Notes: a model not told the origin generated them from the letters alone. A stretch of 64,000 nucleotides of DNA from UBA7067 sp051880615 (GCA_051880615.1 JBJEOH010000041.1:62001-126000); one strand, 5' to 3'; counted from the first letter of the stretch, positions 29,809-38,735 are shown. Made by a program: numbers and translations.

Positions 29809-29842
29809 ATTGCAAGCTTAATACTTAATAAACCTAAGAATT

Positions 29843-29876
29843 AACGGTCCGATAGCCAAACGCTTTTCGGACCGTT
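29843..29876 (+). terminator. Terminator of the flavin reductase-rubredoxin gene
   Basis: AACGGTCCGA and TCGGACCGTT form a perfect 10-bp stem followed by TTTTATG. It lies 35 bp after the stop. Confidence 0.9.
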
Positions 29877-29981
29877 TTTATGATTTTGCTTAGTGTAAAA
29901 ACTGTTGCAACCGCAATTAATTGTCATTAAATTGGATTAAATTGAATAAAAATATCATCGCCAAAAACACACTCATAAAAC

Positions 29982-30009
29982 AAAAAAACCGCATACTAAT
30001 GCGGTTTTT
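29982..30009 (-). terminator. Terminator of tRNA-Ser
   Basis: On the minus strand AAAAACCGCAT and ATGCGGTTTTTTT form a stem about 10 bp after the tRNA 3' end. Confidence 0.85.
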
Positions 30010-30018
30010 CAATGTTTA

Positions 30019-30111
30019 TGGCGGAGAGACGGGGATTCGAACCCCGGGTACGGTGATTACCGTACACATGATTTCCAATCATGCTCCTTCGGCCAGCTCG
30101 GACATCTCTCC
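30019..30111 (-). tRNA. tRNA-Ser (anticodon GGA)
   Basis: The 93-nt class II tRNA starts GGAGAGATGTCCGAGCTGGC, has anticodon stem CATGA/TCATG with loop TTGGAAA, a long variable arm with GTACGGT/ACCGTAC, T-arm GGTTCGAATCC and encoded CCA. The long variable arm and GGA anticodon (codons UCC/UCU) identify Ser. The space 30112-30278 shows no further feature. Confidence 0.96.
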
Positions 30112-30278
30112 AATTATTTTTTTGTGTGCGCCAAAAGCACTGTAATATTATATAATACTCGCTGCGAAAAATCAAGTGCTATTTCAAAAATAACAGAAAA
30201 TTGAATCTGAGTAATTAATTTTATTCAATGGTGATTTTGAATTTTTTGAAAAATCCGGAAATACTAATTCATCGGCGG

Positions 30279-30701
30279 TTATGTACGGTGATTTTTGCGG
30301 TAAGAAAGATAATTCTCAAGTATAATTGTCGCCGCAACACTGTCGATAACGCTCTTGCGCTTTTTGCCTCGTGTATCTGTAATGTTCAGATAATTGTGCG
30401 CTGTTATCGTTGTGCCGCGTTCATCCTGCATATCGCACTCAAGCCCTGTCTTTTCCGACAGGGCTTTTGCAAATTCCCTTGCTCTTTGCGCCGATTCTCC
30501 TTCGCTGCCGTCCATATTTTTTGGCAGACCCACAACTATCAGTTCGGCACGGCACTGCTGAGCTTTATCGGCTATTTTGTCCGCTAAAATATTCAAGTCA
30601 CGCTCCTCGATTACGCATAAAGGAGAGGAGAGCAGCTCCGTTTTGTCGCACACTGCAAGACCGGTTCTTGCAAGGCCTAAGTCTACTGACATTATTATCA
30701 T
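30279..30701 (-). CDS. yqgF: YqgF/RuvX family putative pre-16S rRNA nuclease
   Basis: The 140-aa RNase H-fold protein has the acidic catalytic motifs SVDLGLARTGLAV (first Asp), VVGLPKNMDGSEG, DERGTTITA (Glu) and a C-terminal DSVAATIIL Asp. The family trims the 5' end of 16S rRNA and was earlier proposed to resolve Holliday junctions. ATG 30701 is used because GAGGTGG sits 9 bp upstream; the longer frame would overlap the preceding gene. It is co-directional with the YetF-like gene 22 bp upstream. Confidence 0.93.
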   Translation of the reverse strand: MIIMSVDLGLARTGLAVCDKTELLSSPLCVIEERDLNILADKIADKAQQCRAELIVVGLPKNMDGSEGESAQRAREFAKALSEKTGLECDMQDERGTTITAHNYLNITDTRGKKRKSVIDSVAATIILENYLSYRKNHRT

Positions 30702-30723
30702 TTTGCAAATCCACCTCGTCAAA

Positions 30724-31428
30724 TTACTGAAATAAATCGTTTTTGTTTTCTGTTTTTTCATACCCGTATGCTGTAAGCTCGATTCCGTCGCTTGCGGCGA
30801 AGAACACATCCGAGTATTTGCCGTAGCCCAAGCGCTTTAGCTCCTTTTTAAGCCATATTTCGTCCTTGCCTACGGCGTGCAGATTTTTGTTAAGCACCTC
30901 GCCGTCGGATATTATTGTAATATAATATGCGGCTTTGTTTGGATACAGATGCACATCCTCGGGGCATACGGGGCGTTTGCCTGATTTTGGCAGGAATGAG
31001 ATTCTGCCGTTGCTTTCAAATACGGCGGTTTCGATATCGTCAAGGTTAAAGTAACCGTTGACGCGGCACTGAACCAGAAATTCGGCTAAATCAAGCTTTG
31101 CTTTTTTCAGGTTGTTTCTGTAAATCTTGCCGTTGCTCATCAGTATAAGCGACCGTCCGCCAAAAAAACGCCTTATTACTGCACATTTTGACGATGTGAC
31201 AGAAATTAAAACCACCACGACAGAGTATATTATCATTGCGGTCAGCGGCTTTAGAAAATCGTCCTCAAGCGAGGTTGCCATCTCGGCGGCGATTGAGCCG
31301 ATGGTTATTCCGTTGATATAATCAAACATTGTAAGCTGTGACATCTGGCGGTTGCCCATAAACTTAGTCAGCAAAAACAGTGCGGCAAGCGAGGCAAGAG
31401 AGGATAGCGCAATATTAATTAATTCCAT
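30724..31428 (-). CDS. DUF421 (YetF-like) membrane protein
   Basis: The 234-aa protein has three N-terminal membrane helices (to about residue 80) followed by a soluble domain. Family marks are the LTKFMGNRQMSQLTMFDYI segment between helices 1 and 2 and the cytoplasmic SLILMSNGKIYRNNLKKAKL region. B. subtilis YetF-type proteins are linked to spore and cell-envelope processes, but the biochemical role is unclear. ATG 31428 has GGGTG upstream; GTG 31437 is an alternative. It is probably the first gene of the unit with yqgF. Confidence 0.88.
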   Translation of the reverse strand: MELINIALSSLASLAALFLLTKFMGNRQMSQLTMFDYINGITIGSIAAEMATSLEDDFLKPLTAMIIYSVVVVLISVTSSKCAVIRRFFGGRSLILMSNGKIYRNNLKKAKLDLAEFLVQCRVNGYFNLDDIETAVFESNGRISFLPKSGKRPVCPEDVHLYPNKAAYYITIISDGEVLNKNLHAVGKDEIWLKKELKRLGYGKYSDVFFAASDGIELTAYGYEKTENKNDLFQ

Positions 31429-31511
31429 AATTTTCACCCATATTCATTGTTTGACACAGGAGTGAAAATATACACGAAAAACTAAAATTGCGTTTATTTA
31501 TTTTTTGATTA

Positions 31512-32348
31512 TTATATTGAAATCAATACGGGATTTCTCTTTTTGAATACCGTAATTTCGCTGTACCCAAGTTCGCGAAGAATATCAACAGCTCCGCTGA
31601 TTCCTTTAGCAAGGTCTTCAGTGTTATGCGCGTCACTGCCGAGGGTTACATATTTGCCGCCCAGCTCCTTAAAACGGCTTAAAAACTGAACATCACGGCA
31701 TCTACCTATTGTTTTGAGAGAAAGCTCAGGATTTCGGCAGGTGTTGAATTCAAGCGCCTTGTCCTTTTCTGCAAGCAGCGCAAGAAGCTCGTCAATCTCT
31801 TTTTTATATTCTGCTAAATCAACGGCAATTTTGCTTTTGTCGCAGATATATCTCATCGGATAAGTGATGTGGGCAAGAGAATCAAAATTTCCCCACTGAA
31901 TACATTCGGTAAGCTCCAAAAAATATTTTTTCAAAAGACTTGGTATATCCTCACTATTATAATCAAGCCAGAAGAAATCGCCCATATCCCTGAGGTTGTG
32001 CATTGAACACAGCACAAAGTCATAGTCTGTAAGGGACAAAACCTCGTTGGTGGCGTTTGTGTCGTGCAGCGGCTCTCCAAGCTCGATTCCGCATAAAAGC
32101 TCTGTTTTACCTGTGCTTATCTTCTGTTGCTGTATTATGTCGCTTACCGACTGCGGCAAAAGCTTTTTTAAATCTCCGAATTCCTCATCGGGTTCAAAAT
32201 AAAACGCCGCCTCAAAGTGGTCGGTTATCGTCAGGTAATCAAGTCCGATTTCGTTTGCTTTGCAAAGCATATCTGCAACGCTGTTTTTAGCGTCAAAGGA
32301 GTTATTGCTGTGCGTGTGGCAATCGGCGATGATTTGATTTTTTATCAT
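31512..32348 (-). CDS. PHP-family phosphatase, histidinol-phosphatase (HisJ/HisK)-like
   Basis: The 278-aa metal-dependent hydrolase has PHP motifs ADCHTHSNNSFDAK (N-terminal HxH), TITDHFEA, an internal EXGEP glutamate (CGIELGEPL), LCSMHNLRDMGDFF and a C-terminal GSDAHNTEDLA. HisJ acts on histidinol phosphate, but no other his gene is near, so another phosphate ester is possible. Its length suits HisJ. The upstream region to 32500 shows only AT-rich sequence. Confidence 0.88.
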   Translation of the reverse strand: MIKNQIIADCHTHSNNSFDAKNSVADMLCKANEIGLDYLTITDHFEAAFYFEPDEEFGDLKKLLPQSVSDIIQQQKISTGKTELLCGIELGEPLHDTNATNEVLSLTDYDFVLCSMHNLRDMGDFFWLDYNSEDIPSLLKKYFLELTECIQWGNFDSLAHITYPMRYICDKSKIAVDLAEYKKEIDELLALLAEKDKALEFNTCRNPELSLKTIGRCRDVQFLSRFKELGGKYVTLGSDAHNTEDLAKGISGAVDILRELGYSEITVFKKRNPVLISI

Positions 32349-32501
32349 TGATTTTTTCTCCGTTATTTTTGGTGATAAAAATTTATTACTTTAAATTATA
32401 TCCCCGAAGTGTCTGCATTTCAAGAATTTTCTATTGTTTATGCAGTTTTCTTTATTATTTTACAATAAATTTTACTTATTTGACAAAATCTTCTGCCGCT
32501 A

Positions 32502-32530
32502 TTGACAGTCAGGACTAAAAATAAGATAAT
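32502..32530 (+). promoter_or_regulatory. Promoter of the ACT/UPF0210 operon
   Basis: TTGACA (32502-32507) and GATAAT (32525-32530) are 17 bp apart, 33 bp before the ACT-protein ATG. Confidence 0.7.
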
Positions 32531-32562
32531 AAAGTGTAAAACTATTTTCAGGAGGACTTATT

Positions 32563-32832
32563 ATGCGTGCATTTATTACTGTTATCGGCAAGGACACAGT
32601 CGGAATTCTTGCAAAAGTGTCATGTGCCTGCGCCGAATACGGCGTTAATATTCAGGAGGTAACACAGTCTGTATTGCAGGATATGTTTGCGATGATTATG
32701 CTTGTTGATATAGACAAATCAAGCGTTCCGTTTGACAAGCTGTCAAACAGCCTTACTGCTTTGGGAGATGAGGTGGGACTTAAAATTCACATTATGCACG
32801 AGGACATCTTCAACTCAATGCACAGGATTTAA
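32563..32832 (+). CDS. ACT-domain protein (UPF0237)
   Basis: The 89-aa protein is a single ACT domain: RAFITVIGKDTVGILAKVS at the start and the NIQEVTQSVLQDMFAMIMLV strand-helix pattern. Such stand-alone ACT proteins probably bind an amino acid or similar ligand and regulate a partner. The neighbour 18 bp downstream is the UPF0210 enzyme, and this pair is conserved in many Firmicutes and archaea. AGGAGG precedes the ATG. Confidence 0.93.
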   Translation: MRAFITVIGKDTVGILAKVSCACAEYGVNIQEVTQSVLQDMFAMIMLVDIDKSSVPFDKLSNSLTALGDEVGLKIHIMHEDIFNSMHRI

Positions 32833-32850
32833 ATTGGAGGCATTATTCGT

Positions 32851-34209
32851 ATGATTAATACACATGATATACTTGAAACCATCAATATGATTGACAACGA
32901 AAACCTTGATGTAAGAACAATTACAATGGGTATTTCACTGCTTGAGTGTGTTGATGAAAACATTGACAAGGCTTGCGACAAGGTTTATGACAAAATCTGC
33001 CGCTATGCCAAAGACCTTGTAAAAACAGGTGAGGATATTTCAAAGGAATACGGTATTCCGATTATTCACAAGCGAATTTCCGTTACCCCGATTGCAATGC
33101 TCGCTGCAGCCTGCCCGTCAAGCGACCCTGTTAAGTTTGCTTATGCGCTTGAAAGAGCCGCTCAGAGCGTCGGCGTAAACTTCATCGGCGGCTACTCGGC
33201 TCTTGTTCAGAAGGGCTTTGCAAGCGGTGATTACGGTCTTATCGAGAGTATTCCACGCGCTCTTGCCGAAACCGAGCATGTCTGCTCGTCTGTAAATATC
33301 GGCAGCACAAAGGCAGGTATCAATATGGACGCTGTAGCAAAAATGGGCAGAGTTATCAAAGAAACCGCAGAACTTACTAAGGATAGAGAGTGTATCGGTG
33401 CCGCAAAGCTTGTTGTATTCTGCAATGCGCCCGAGGACAACCCGTTTATGGCAGGTGCTTTTCACGGTCCGGGTGAGCCTGACTGTGAAATCAATGTCGG
33501 CGTTTCCGGTCCGGGTGTTGTTCGTTCGGTGCTTTCAAAATGCGGCGACTGCGATATTACAGAGGTTGCAAACCTCATCAAAAAGACTGCGTTCAAGATA
33601 ACAAGAACGGGTCAGCTTGTTGCTCAGGAGGCTTCAAGGCGTCTTTGCGTACCTTTCGGTATTGTCGATTTGTCGCTTGCTCCTACACCTGCTGTCGGCG
33701 ACAGTGTGGCACATATTCTTGAGGAAATGGGTCTTGAGCAGTGCGGCGCTCACGGCACAACGGCGGCTCTTGCTCTGCTTAATGACGCGGTTAAAAAGGG
33801 CGGCGTTATGGCTTCCTCGCATGTCGGCGGACTGTCGGGTGCATTTATTCCTGTTACGGAGGATGCCGGTATGATTGCAGCGGCAAAAAGCGGCTGCCTG
33901 ACGCTTACAAAGCTTGAGGCTATGACTGCGGTTTGCTCAGTAGGTCTTGATATGATAAATATTCCGGGTGATACAACCGCTGAGGTTATTTCGGCTATTA
34001 TTGCCGATGAGGCGTCTATCGGTATGGTCAACTCCAAGACAACTGCTGTCAGGGTTATCCCTGCAATCGGCAAAAAAGCAGGCGATTGGCTTGAGTTCGG
34101 CGGCCTTCTCGGCGGCGGTCCCGTTATGGAGCTTAACACTGCTTCTCCTGCAAAGTTCATATCAAGAGGCGGCAGAATTCCCGCACCTTTGCAGAGCCTT
34201 AAAAACTAA
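32851..34209 (+). CDS. UPF0210 (DUF711) family protein
   Basis: The 452-aa protein is related in fold to glycyl-radical (PFL-like) enzymes, as the family is often annotated 'PFL family'. Characteristic stretches are TMGISLLECVDENI near residue 26, NFIGGYSALVQKGF near 112, AFHGPGEPDCEINVGVSGPG near 207 and DLSLAPTPAVGDSVAHILE near 270. No glycyl-radical motif is present at the C-terminus, so the reaction is unknown. It is co-transcribed with the ACT protein, which may sense its substrate. GGAGG precedes the ATG. Confidence 0.93.
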   Translation: MINTHDILETINMIDNENLDVRTITMGISLLECVDENIDKACDKVYDKICRYAKDLVKTGEDISKEYGIPIIHKRISVTPIAMLAAACPSSDPVKFAYALERAAQSVGVNFIGGYSALVQKGFASGDYGLIESIPRALAETEHVCSSVNIGSTKAGINMDAVAKMGRVIKETAELTKDRECIGAAKLVVFCNAPEDNPFMAGAFHGPGEPDCEINVGVSGPGVVRSVLSKCGDCDITEVANLIKKTAFKITRTGQLVAQEASRRLCVPFGIVDLSLAPTPAVGDSVAHILEEMGLEQCGAHGTTAALALLNDAVKKGGVMASSHVGGLSGAFIPVTEDAGMIAAAKSGCLTLTKLEAMTAVCSVGLDMINIPGDTTAEVISAIIADEASIGMVNSKTTAVRVIPAIGKKAGDWLEFGGLLGGGPVMELNTASPAKFISRGGRIPAPLQSLKN

Positions 34210-34214
34210 TTATG

Positions 34215-34257
34215 ATATTACAAACCGAGCATAAATATATATTCCGGTTTGTAATAT
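34215..34257 (+). terminator. Terminator-like hairpin after UPF0210
   Basis: ATATTACAAACCG and CGGTTTGTAATAT form a perfect 13-bp stem with a 17-nt loop, starting 6 bp after the stop. The T-run is poor on the plus strand (TCAAAAAG), so termination efficiency is uncertain. Confidence 0.65.
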
Positions 34258-34302
34258 TCAAAAAGAAATTTTAAAAAAATTTAAGATATGCTTAAATTTA
34301 TC

Positions 34303-34331
34303 TTGAAAAAATGAATCGTGAGTGCTATAAT
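34303..34331 (+). promoter_or_regulatory. Promoter of the V/A-ATPase operon
   Basis: TTGAAA (34303-34308) and TATAAT (34326-34331) are 17 bp apart. This predicts a leader of about 145 nt before the first gene. Confidence 0.75.
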
Positions 34332-34352
34332 AGCGACAACGCAGAACACATA

Positions 34353-34368
34353 TACATATTAATATGTA
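34353..34368. promoter_or_regulatory. 16-bp perfect palindrome in the V-ATPase leader
   Basis: TACATATTAATATGTA lies about 15 bp downstream of the predicted transcription start. The position suits a repressor operator. No regulator is suggested by the sequence. Confidence 0.45.
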
Positions 34369-34428
34369 CACTGTTGAATATGTAGTGGTTTTTGCTATTG
34401 TTATTGTTTACTTTACGTTTCAACGACG

Positions 34429-34456
34429 AAATGCGAGGACTGTGTTCCTCGCATTT
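34429..34456 (+). other. Leader hairpin of the V-ATPase operon, possible attenuator
   Basis: AAATGCGAGGA and TCCTCGCATTT form an 11-bp stem with a 6-nt loop, followed by ATTATTTATCC, 28 bp before the first ATG. It has terminator-like form inside an untranslated leader, so it could attenuate or protect the long operon mRNA. Confidence 0.6.
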
Positions 34457-34484
34457 ATTATTTATCCCGTACGGAGGTGTTCAT

Positions 34485-34796
34485 ATGGAGGATATGCTTG
34501 CAAAGATTGTTGAAATGGACGAAAAGGCGCGTGAGCTTACCGAGGAAGCCAACCGCGAAAAGGTGAACTCAGAAGCTGACATAGCCAAGGCGAAAGAGGT
34601 CGTTTATAACAATTATATCGAAAAAGCGAGAAAGCGTATCGCCAAAAACGAAATCACGGAACGCAAGGCGGCGGACGAAAAGCTTAAGAAATCTCAGCAA
34701 GAACAAAAGGAAGCCCTTGAAAGGCTTGAAAAAACCTTCTCTGAAAATTGTGATAAATGGGTTGACAGCATTGTCAGTGCGGTGATTGAAGCCTGA
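34485..34796 (+). CDS. V/A-type ATPase peripheral-stalk subunit (G/H-like)
   Basis: The 103-aa protein is almost wholly helical and charged, with long coiled-coil stretches (DEKARELTEEANREKVNSEA and EKLKKSQQEQKEALERLEK). It is expected to pair with subunit E as the stator filament. Start ATG 34485 has GGAGGTG upstream; the frame extends further up but through the leader hairpin. It is first in the operon. Identity rests on composition, length and position, since this subunit is poorly conserved. Confidence 0.8.
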   Translation: MEDMLAKIVEMDEKARELTEEANREKVNSEADIAKAKEVVYNNYIEKARKRIAKNEITERKAADEKLKKSQQEQKEALERLEKTFSENCDKWVDSIVSAVIEA

Positions 34797-34847
34797 CGGA
34801 GCATGAATGCTTTTTTTGCGATGATTTTTAAGAAGGGAGCCTGAGTA

Positions 34848-35891
34848 ATGGTATTCACAAAATATGCCGCGAACGCAGTAATAGCCAAGACAAGGGCTAA
34901 GTACGGCAGGCGGCTTAACGAAAAGGACTATCAGACGCTTATCAACTGTGCAAGCGTCGGCGAGGTTATGTCGTACCTTAAAACGCATACGCGCTATTCG
35001 TCGGTACTCAACAATATGAGCGAGCGTGAGGTGCACAGAGGACAGCTTGAAGCGGTGCTTAAGCAGCAGCTTATTCAGGATTTTGCATCTGTTTCACACT
35101 ATGAAATAGCCACAGGCGAGTCTTTTTCGCAGTTTCTTATAAATAAAACCGAGGTTGAGCAGCTTACGCATTTTGTAATGCTTTTATGCTCCGGAAATAC
35201 TGAAAGATATGTTTTTGATTTGCCATCGCATTTGCAGGCGCATACAAAAATTGACCTGAAGGCGATGACTAAGGCAAGGGATTACGGCGAGTTGCTCTCA
35301 GCTGTTGAAAAAACAAAGTATAAAAAGCTTTTGGAGCCGTTCAAGCCTGCAAATGACGAGGTGCTTGATGTTCCCGGAATTGAAAACGCTCTTTATTCCG
35401 ATATGTACGACAACCTTTTTGAAATAATAAATAACCATACAAAGGGTCAGGAAAAAAAGGGTCTTACCGAGCTATTTACAACACATATTGATTTGATGAA
35501 TTTTGTTAGGGTTTTAAGACTTCAGAAATATTATCATCTTAAGCCCGAAGAAATCAGAGCGCAGCTTTTGCCTCATGGCTCTGTCAGAGAAGCAGTGCTC
35601 AGGGAAATGTGCGAGGCTAAATCACCAAAGGAGCTTTTCGCTGTTGCAGCTCAATCGAGCATTGGCAAACGAATTGCAAAAATGGAATATAACTATGCAG
35701 GTGAAATTGACCGTCGAGGCGACTATAACTATACAAAACGGCAGATAAGGTTTTCAACCGTACCTACTGTTGTTATGATGAGCTATTTCAGCCTTGAACA
35801 AAATGAACTGACGAATATTATAAATATAATCGAGGGTGTAAGATACAATGTTGACCCCGATACAATAAAAAAACTTTTGATATATCAATAA
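34848..35891 (+). CDS. atpC: V/A-type ATPase subunit C (d-like)
   Basis: The 347-aa subunit caps the membrane rotor ring and couples it to the central stalk. The N-terminus KYAANAVIAKTRAKYGRRL and the internal TELFTTHIDLMNFVRVLRL fit the NtpC/AhaC family, as does the C-terminal YFSLEQNELTNIINIIEG. Length is slightly above average. AAGGGAG precedes the ATG. In the enterococcal ntp operon C comes after I, K and E; here it precedes I. Confidence 0.9.
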   Translation: MVFTKYAANAVIAKTRAKYGRRLNEKDYQTLINCASVGEVMSYLKTHTRYSSVLNNMSEREVHRGQLEAVLKQQLIQDFASVSHYEIATGESFSQFLINKTEVEQLTHFVMLLCSGNTERYVFDLPSHLQAHTKIDLKAMTKARDYGELLSAVEKTKYKKLLEPFKPANDEVLDVPGIENALYSDMYDNLFEIINNHTKGQEKKGLTELFTTHIDLMNFVRVLRLQKYYHLKPEEIRAQLLPHGSVREAVLREMCEAKSPKELFAVAAQSSIGKRIAKMEYNYAGEIDRRGDYNYTKRQIRFSTVPTVVMMSYFSLEQNELTNIINIIEGVRYNVDPDTIKKLLIYQ

Positions 35892-35909
35892 ATTTAAGGA
35901 GGTAACCCA

Positions 35910-37844
35910 ATGGCTGTTTCTCCAATTAAATCAATTGGTATAATCGGTCTGAGGTCGGAGCTTGATAAGGTTATCACAATCTGCGGCGAATCCGGAGCGT
36001 TTCATCCCGATGACCCGCTGAACTTTTATTCCGACACAAGAGGCTTTATGCCTGTCACAGATAAGAATCCATACACCGATCCGCTGGCGGATTTCACAGA
36101 AACACTGAAAACTGCCGGTATTTCACCCGAATATGTTGATGTAAAGGATATTATCGACAGCAACGAGCAGGTGCTTGACAGGATAAAGCAGATGAACAGT
36201 GAGCTTGAAAGGCTGATTGTTCAGAGGGCTGATTTAGACCAGAGGATTGACCAATGCAAGCGCAGCATTGAAGAAACTTCTCATTTTGTCGGTATGGAGA
36301 TGGATTTCGACAAGATTTCATCGTGCGAATTCATCAAGGCGAATTTCGGCAGACTGCCGCGTGACAGCTACCAGAAGCTTGAAAATTACAAGGACGACCC
36401 GTATATATCGTTCTTTATCTGTACAGAGGACGAAACGCACTACTGGGGCGTTTATGTTACGCCGGTGGATAAAAGTGAGGATATTGACAGGATATTCTCG
36501 GGACTTTATTTTGAGCATTGCGATACAGACAGTTTCCACGGAACGCCTGAGAATACAGTGAAAATTCTGGAATCACATCTTGATGCGCTGCTCAAGGACC
36601 TTGATGTGGCGCAAAGCAAGCTTGACAGCTACTTTAAATACAACAAAACAGATGTGAACCGTTATTTTACAAAGCTTTCCGAGCTTGAGATTTATTCCGG
36701 CATTAAGAAAAATGCTATGTTTTATCACAAAAGCTTTATACTTGTCGGCTGGGTTCCTGCCGATTGTGCAGACGCACTTGTTAAAAAGCTTGAGAGCATC
36801 GACAGTATAGAGTGTTCGCTTACAGACGGTAAGGACGAGCTGAAGCATTCACCGCCGATAAAGCTTAAAAATAATTTCTTCACAAAGCCGTATGAATACT
36901 TCGTCGATATGTACGGTCTGCCGTGCTATAACGAGCCTGACCCGACCTTCTTTGTCGCGCTGACATTTACCATACTGTTCGGTATGATGTTCGGTGATGT
37001 AGGGCAGGGAATAGTTCTTATCATAGCCGGCTATCTGATGTGGAAGCTTAAAAAGATGGATATAGGAAAAATACTGATGCCCTGCGGAGTTGCGGCAACG
37101 CTGTTCGGTTTTGTGTACGGCTCGGTGTTCGGTTTCGAAGAGGTGCTTGACCCTCTGTATCACGCAGTCGGTATGAGCGGCAAGCCGGTGCCTGTGCTTG
37201 AAAGCGCGACGATGCTTGTTCTGGTTGCTGCCGGAATAGGTGTTTTCCTTGTATTCTTTGCAATGCTTCTAAATGTGATTTCTTCGTTCAAACGGCGCGA
37301 TAAGGGACGGGCGATTTTTCACTCAAGCGGTATTTGCGGAATTGTCTTTTATGTTTCGCTTGTTGCCGGAATGTTGTGTACCCTGTTCGGAATACCGGTG
37401 ATGAATATATGGTATGTTCTCGGACTTATCATTCTGCCGCTTGTTCTTATCTATCTCGGCGAGCCGCTTTCTAAGCTTATTAACGGCGAGAAAAACTGGA
37501 AGCCCGCAAAATGGGGAGAGTTTCTTGTTCAGAGCTTCTTTGAGCTGTTTGAAACACTTTTAAGCTATGTTACCAACACTATGTCATATCTGCGTATCGG
37601 CACATTCGTGCTGGTACACGCCGGAATGATGCTTGTATTCTTCACTCTTGCAGGACTTTTGGGAGAGCCGGGTTCAATACCTTATATCATAATGGTGGTA
37701 TTCGGAAATGCCTTTGTTATTTTGCTGGAGGCTACCCTTGTTACGATTCAGGTATTGAGGCTTGAATATTACGAGCTGTTCAGCCGTTTCTATATCGGTG
37801 ACGGCAGAGCCTTTAAGCCTGTAAGACTGAAGAAAGATCATTAA
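35910..37844 (+). CDS. atpI: V/A-type ATPase subunit I (a-like)
   Basis: The 644-aa stator protein has a soluble N-terminal half with coiled coils (about 90-130 and 225-260) and a C-terminal half with about seven membrane helices from residue 345 (FVALTFTILFGMMFGDVGQG). The ion-channel helix carries the family Arg in TNTMSYLRIGTFVLVHAG near residue 570, facing the Glu of subunit K. A GGAGGT site lies before the ATG. It is the membrane half-channel of the rotary motor. Confidence 0.95.
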   Translation: MAVSPIKSIGIIGLRSELDKVITICGESGAFHPDDPLNFYSDTRGFMPVTDKNPYTDPLADFTETLKTAGISPEYVDVKDIIDSNEQVLDRIKQMNSELERLIVQRADLDQRIDQCKRSIEETSHFVGMEMDFDKISSCEFIKANFGRLPRDSYQKLENYKDDPYISFFICTEDETHYWGVYVTPVDKSEDIDRIFSGLYFEHCDTDSFHGTPENTVKILESHLDALLKDLDVAQSKLDSYFKYNKTDVNRYFTKLSELEIYSGIKKNAMFYHKSFILVGWVPADCADALVKKLESIDSIECSLTDGKDELKHSPPIKLKNNFFTKPYEYFVDMYGLPCYNEPDPTFFVALTFTILFGMMFGDVGQGIVLIIAGYLMWKLKKMDIGKILMPCGVAATLFGFVYGSVFGFEEVLDPLYHAVGMSGKPVPVLESATMLVLVAAGIGVFLVFFAMLLNVISSFKRRDKGRAIFHSSGICGIVFYVSLVAGMLCTLFGIPVMNIWYVLGLIILPLVLIYLGEPLSKLINGEKNWKPAKWGEFLVQSFFELFETLLSYVTNTMSYLRIGTFVLVHAGMMLVFFTLAGLLGEPGSIPYIIMVVFGNAFVILLEATLVTIQVLRLEYYELFSRFYIGDGRAFKPVRLKKDH

Positions 37845-37908
37845 TTTAGTCACCTTCTCCGCTATGCGGGGCAGAATATTAATTTTATTGTTTCAGGAGG
37901 AATTTATT

Positions 37909-38328
37909 ATGCAGTTTATACTTCTTACTTTACCGGTACTTTTCTTGATTGTCTCAATGTATATGTCGTACCGCTCGGTTATCAAGCATCGCCGTAGCAG
38001 AAAAAGCGCTGTGTTAAGACAGCTTGTGTCATTTGCAGCAGTGCTTTTGCTTTGCGTTGCTTTCCCGGTTGCAGCATCGGCTGCCGGAACTGACACAGCC
38101 GCAGCAACAGAAGCATCATACAAGGGCTTGCAGTACATCGGCGCAGGTCTTGTTACAGGTCTTTCCGGTATAGGCGGCGGTATTGCTGTTTGCGGCGCTG
38201 CTCCTGCTGCTATCGGCGCAACATCAGAGGATCCTAAGGCATTCGGTAAGGCTCTTATCTTCGTTGCTCTTGCAGAAGGTATTGCAATTTACGGCGTACT
38301 TATTTCAATCCTCATTCTCTTTGTTTAA
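37909..38328 (+). CDS. atpK: V/A-type ATPase subunit K (c-ring proteolipid) with N-terminal extension
   Basis: The 139-aa proteolipid has a two-helix c-type hairpin (about 70-139: KGLQYIGAGLVTGLSGIGGG, then ALIFVALAEGIAIYGVLIS) with the ion-binding Glu near residue 122. It is thus an 8-kDa-type unit, not the four-helix NtpK. In front are about 65 extra residues: one hydrophobic segment, a basic patch (KHRRSRKSA) and a second hydrophobic segment ending AASAAG like a signal peptide. The residue after the Glu is Gly rather than Ser/Thr, so the coupling ion (H+ or Na+) is not obvious. AGGAGG lies before ATG 37909. Confidence 0.9.
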   Translation: MQFILLTLPVLFLIVSMYMSYRSVIKHRRSRKSAVLRQLVSFAAVLLLCVAFPVAASAAGTDTAAATEASYKGLQYIGAGLVTGLSGIGGGIAVCGAAPAAIGATSEDPKAFGKALIFVALAEGIAIYGVLISILILFV

Positions 38329-38370
38329 TCAGCACCAAACTGCAATCAAACGAAAGCTTCGGTGAGATTA

Positions 38371-38679
38371 ATGCGTTTTTATTTAATCAGTGATAATGTA
38401 GATACTCAAATCGGTATGCGCCTTGCAGGTATTGACGGCGTTGTTATCCACAGCGATGACGAGGTTCGCAAGGCACTTACCGAGGCAATGGAGATGGACG
38501 ATGTTGCCGTTATATTGATGACGGAGCGACTTGTATCTCTTTGCCCGGAGTTGATTTATGATTTAAAGCTTAACAGGCAGCGTCCTTTGATTGTTGAAAT
38601 TCCCGACCGTCACGGAAACGGAAGAACAAAGGACTCAATCACAAGATATGTTCAGGAGGCAATAGGGGTCAAGCTGTAA
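38371..38679 (+). CDS. atpF: V/A-type ATPase subunit F
   Basis: The 102-aa central-stalk subunit has the CheY-like opening MRFYLISDNVDTQIGMRLAG, the DDVAVILMTERL strand and a C-terminal RYVQEAIGVKL helix that inserts into the A3B3 head. The start ATG 38371 has GGTGAG 5 bp upstream. Size and order fit. With D it forms the rotor shaft. Confidence 0.92.
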   Translation: MRFYLISDNVDTQIGMRLAGIDGVVIHSDDEVRKALTEAMEMDDVAVILMTERLVSLCPELIYDLKLNRQRPLIVEIPDRHGNGRTKDSITRYVQEAIGVKL

Positions 38680-38735
38680 AGCTGCCCCTGCCTCTGCACA
38701 GATAACCCAAAACTATTCGGAGAGGAATGGTTAGT

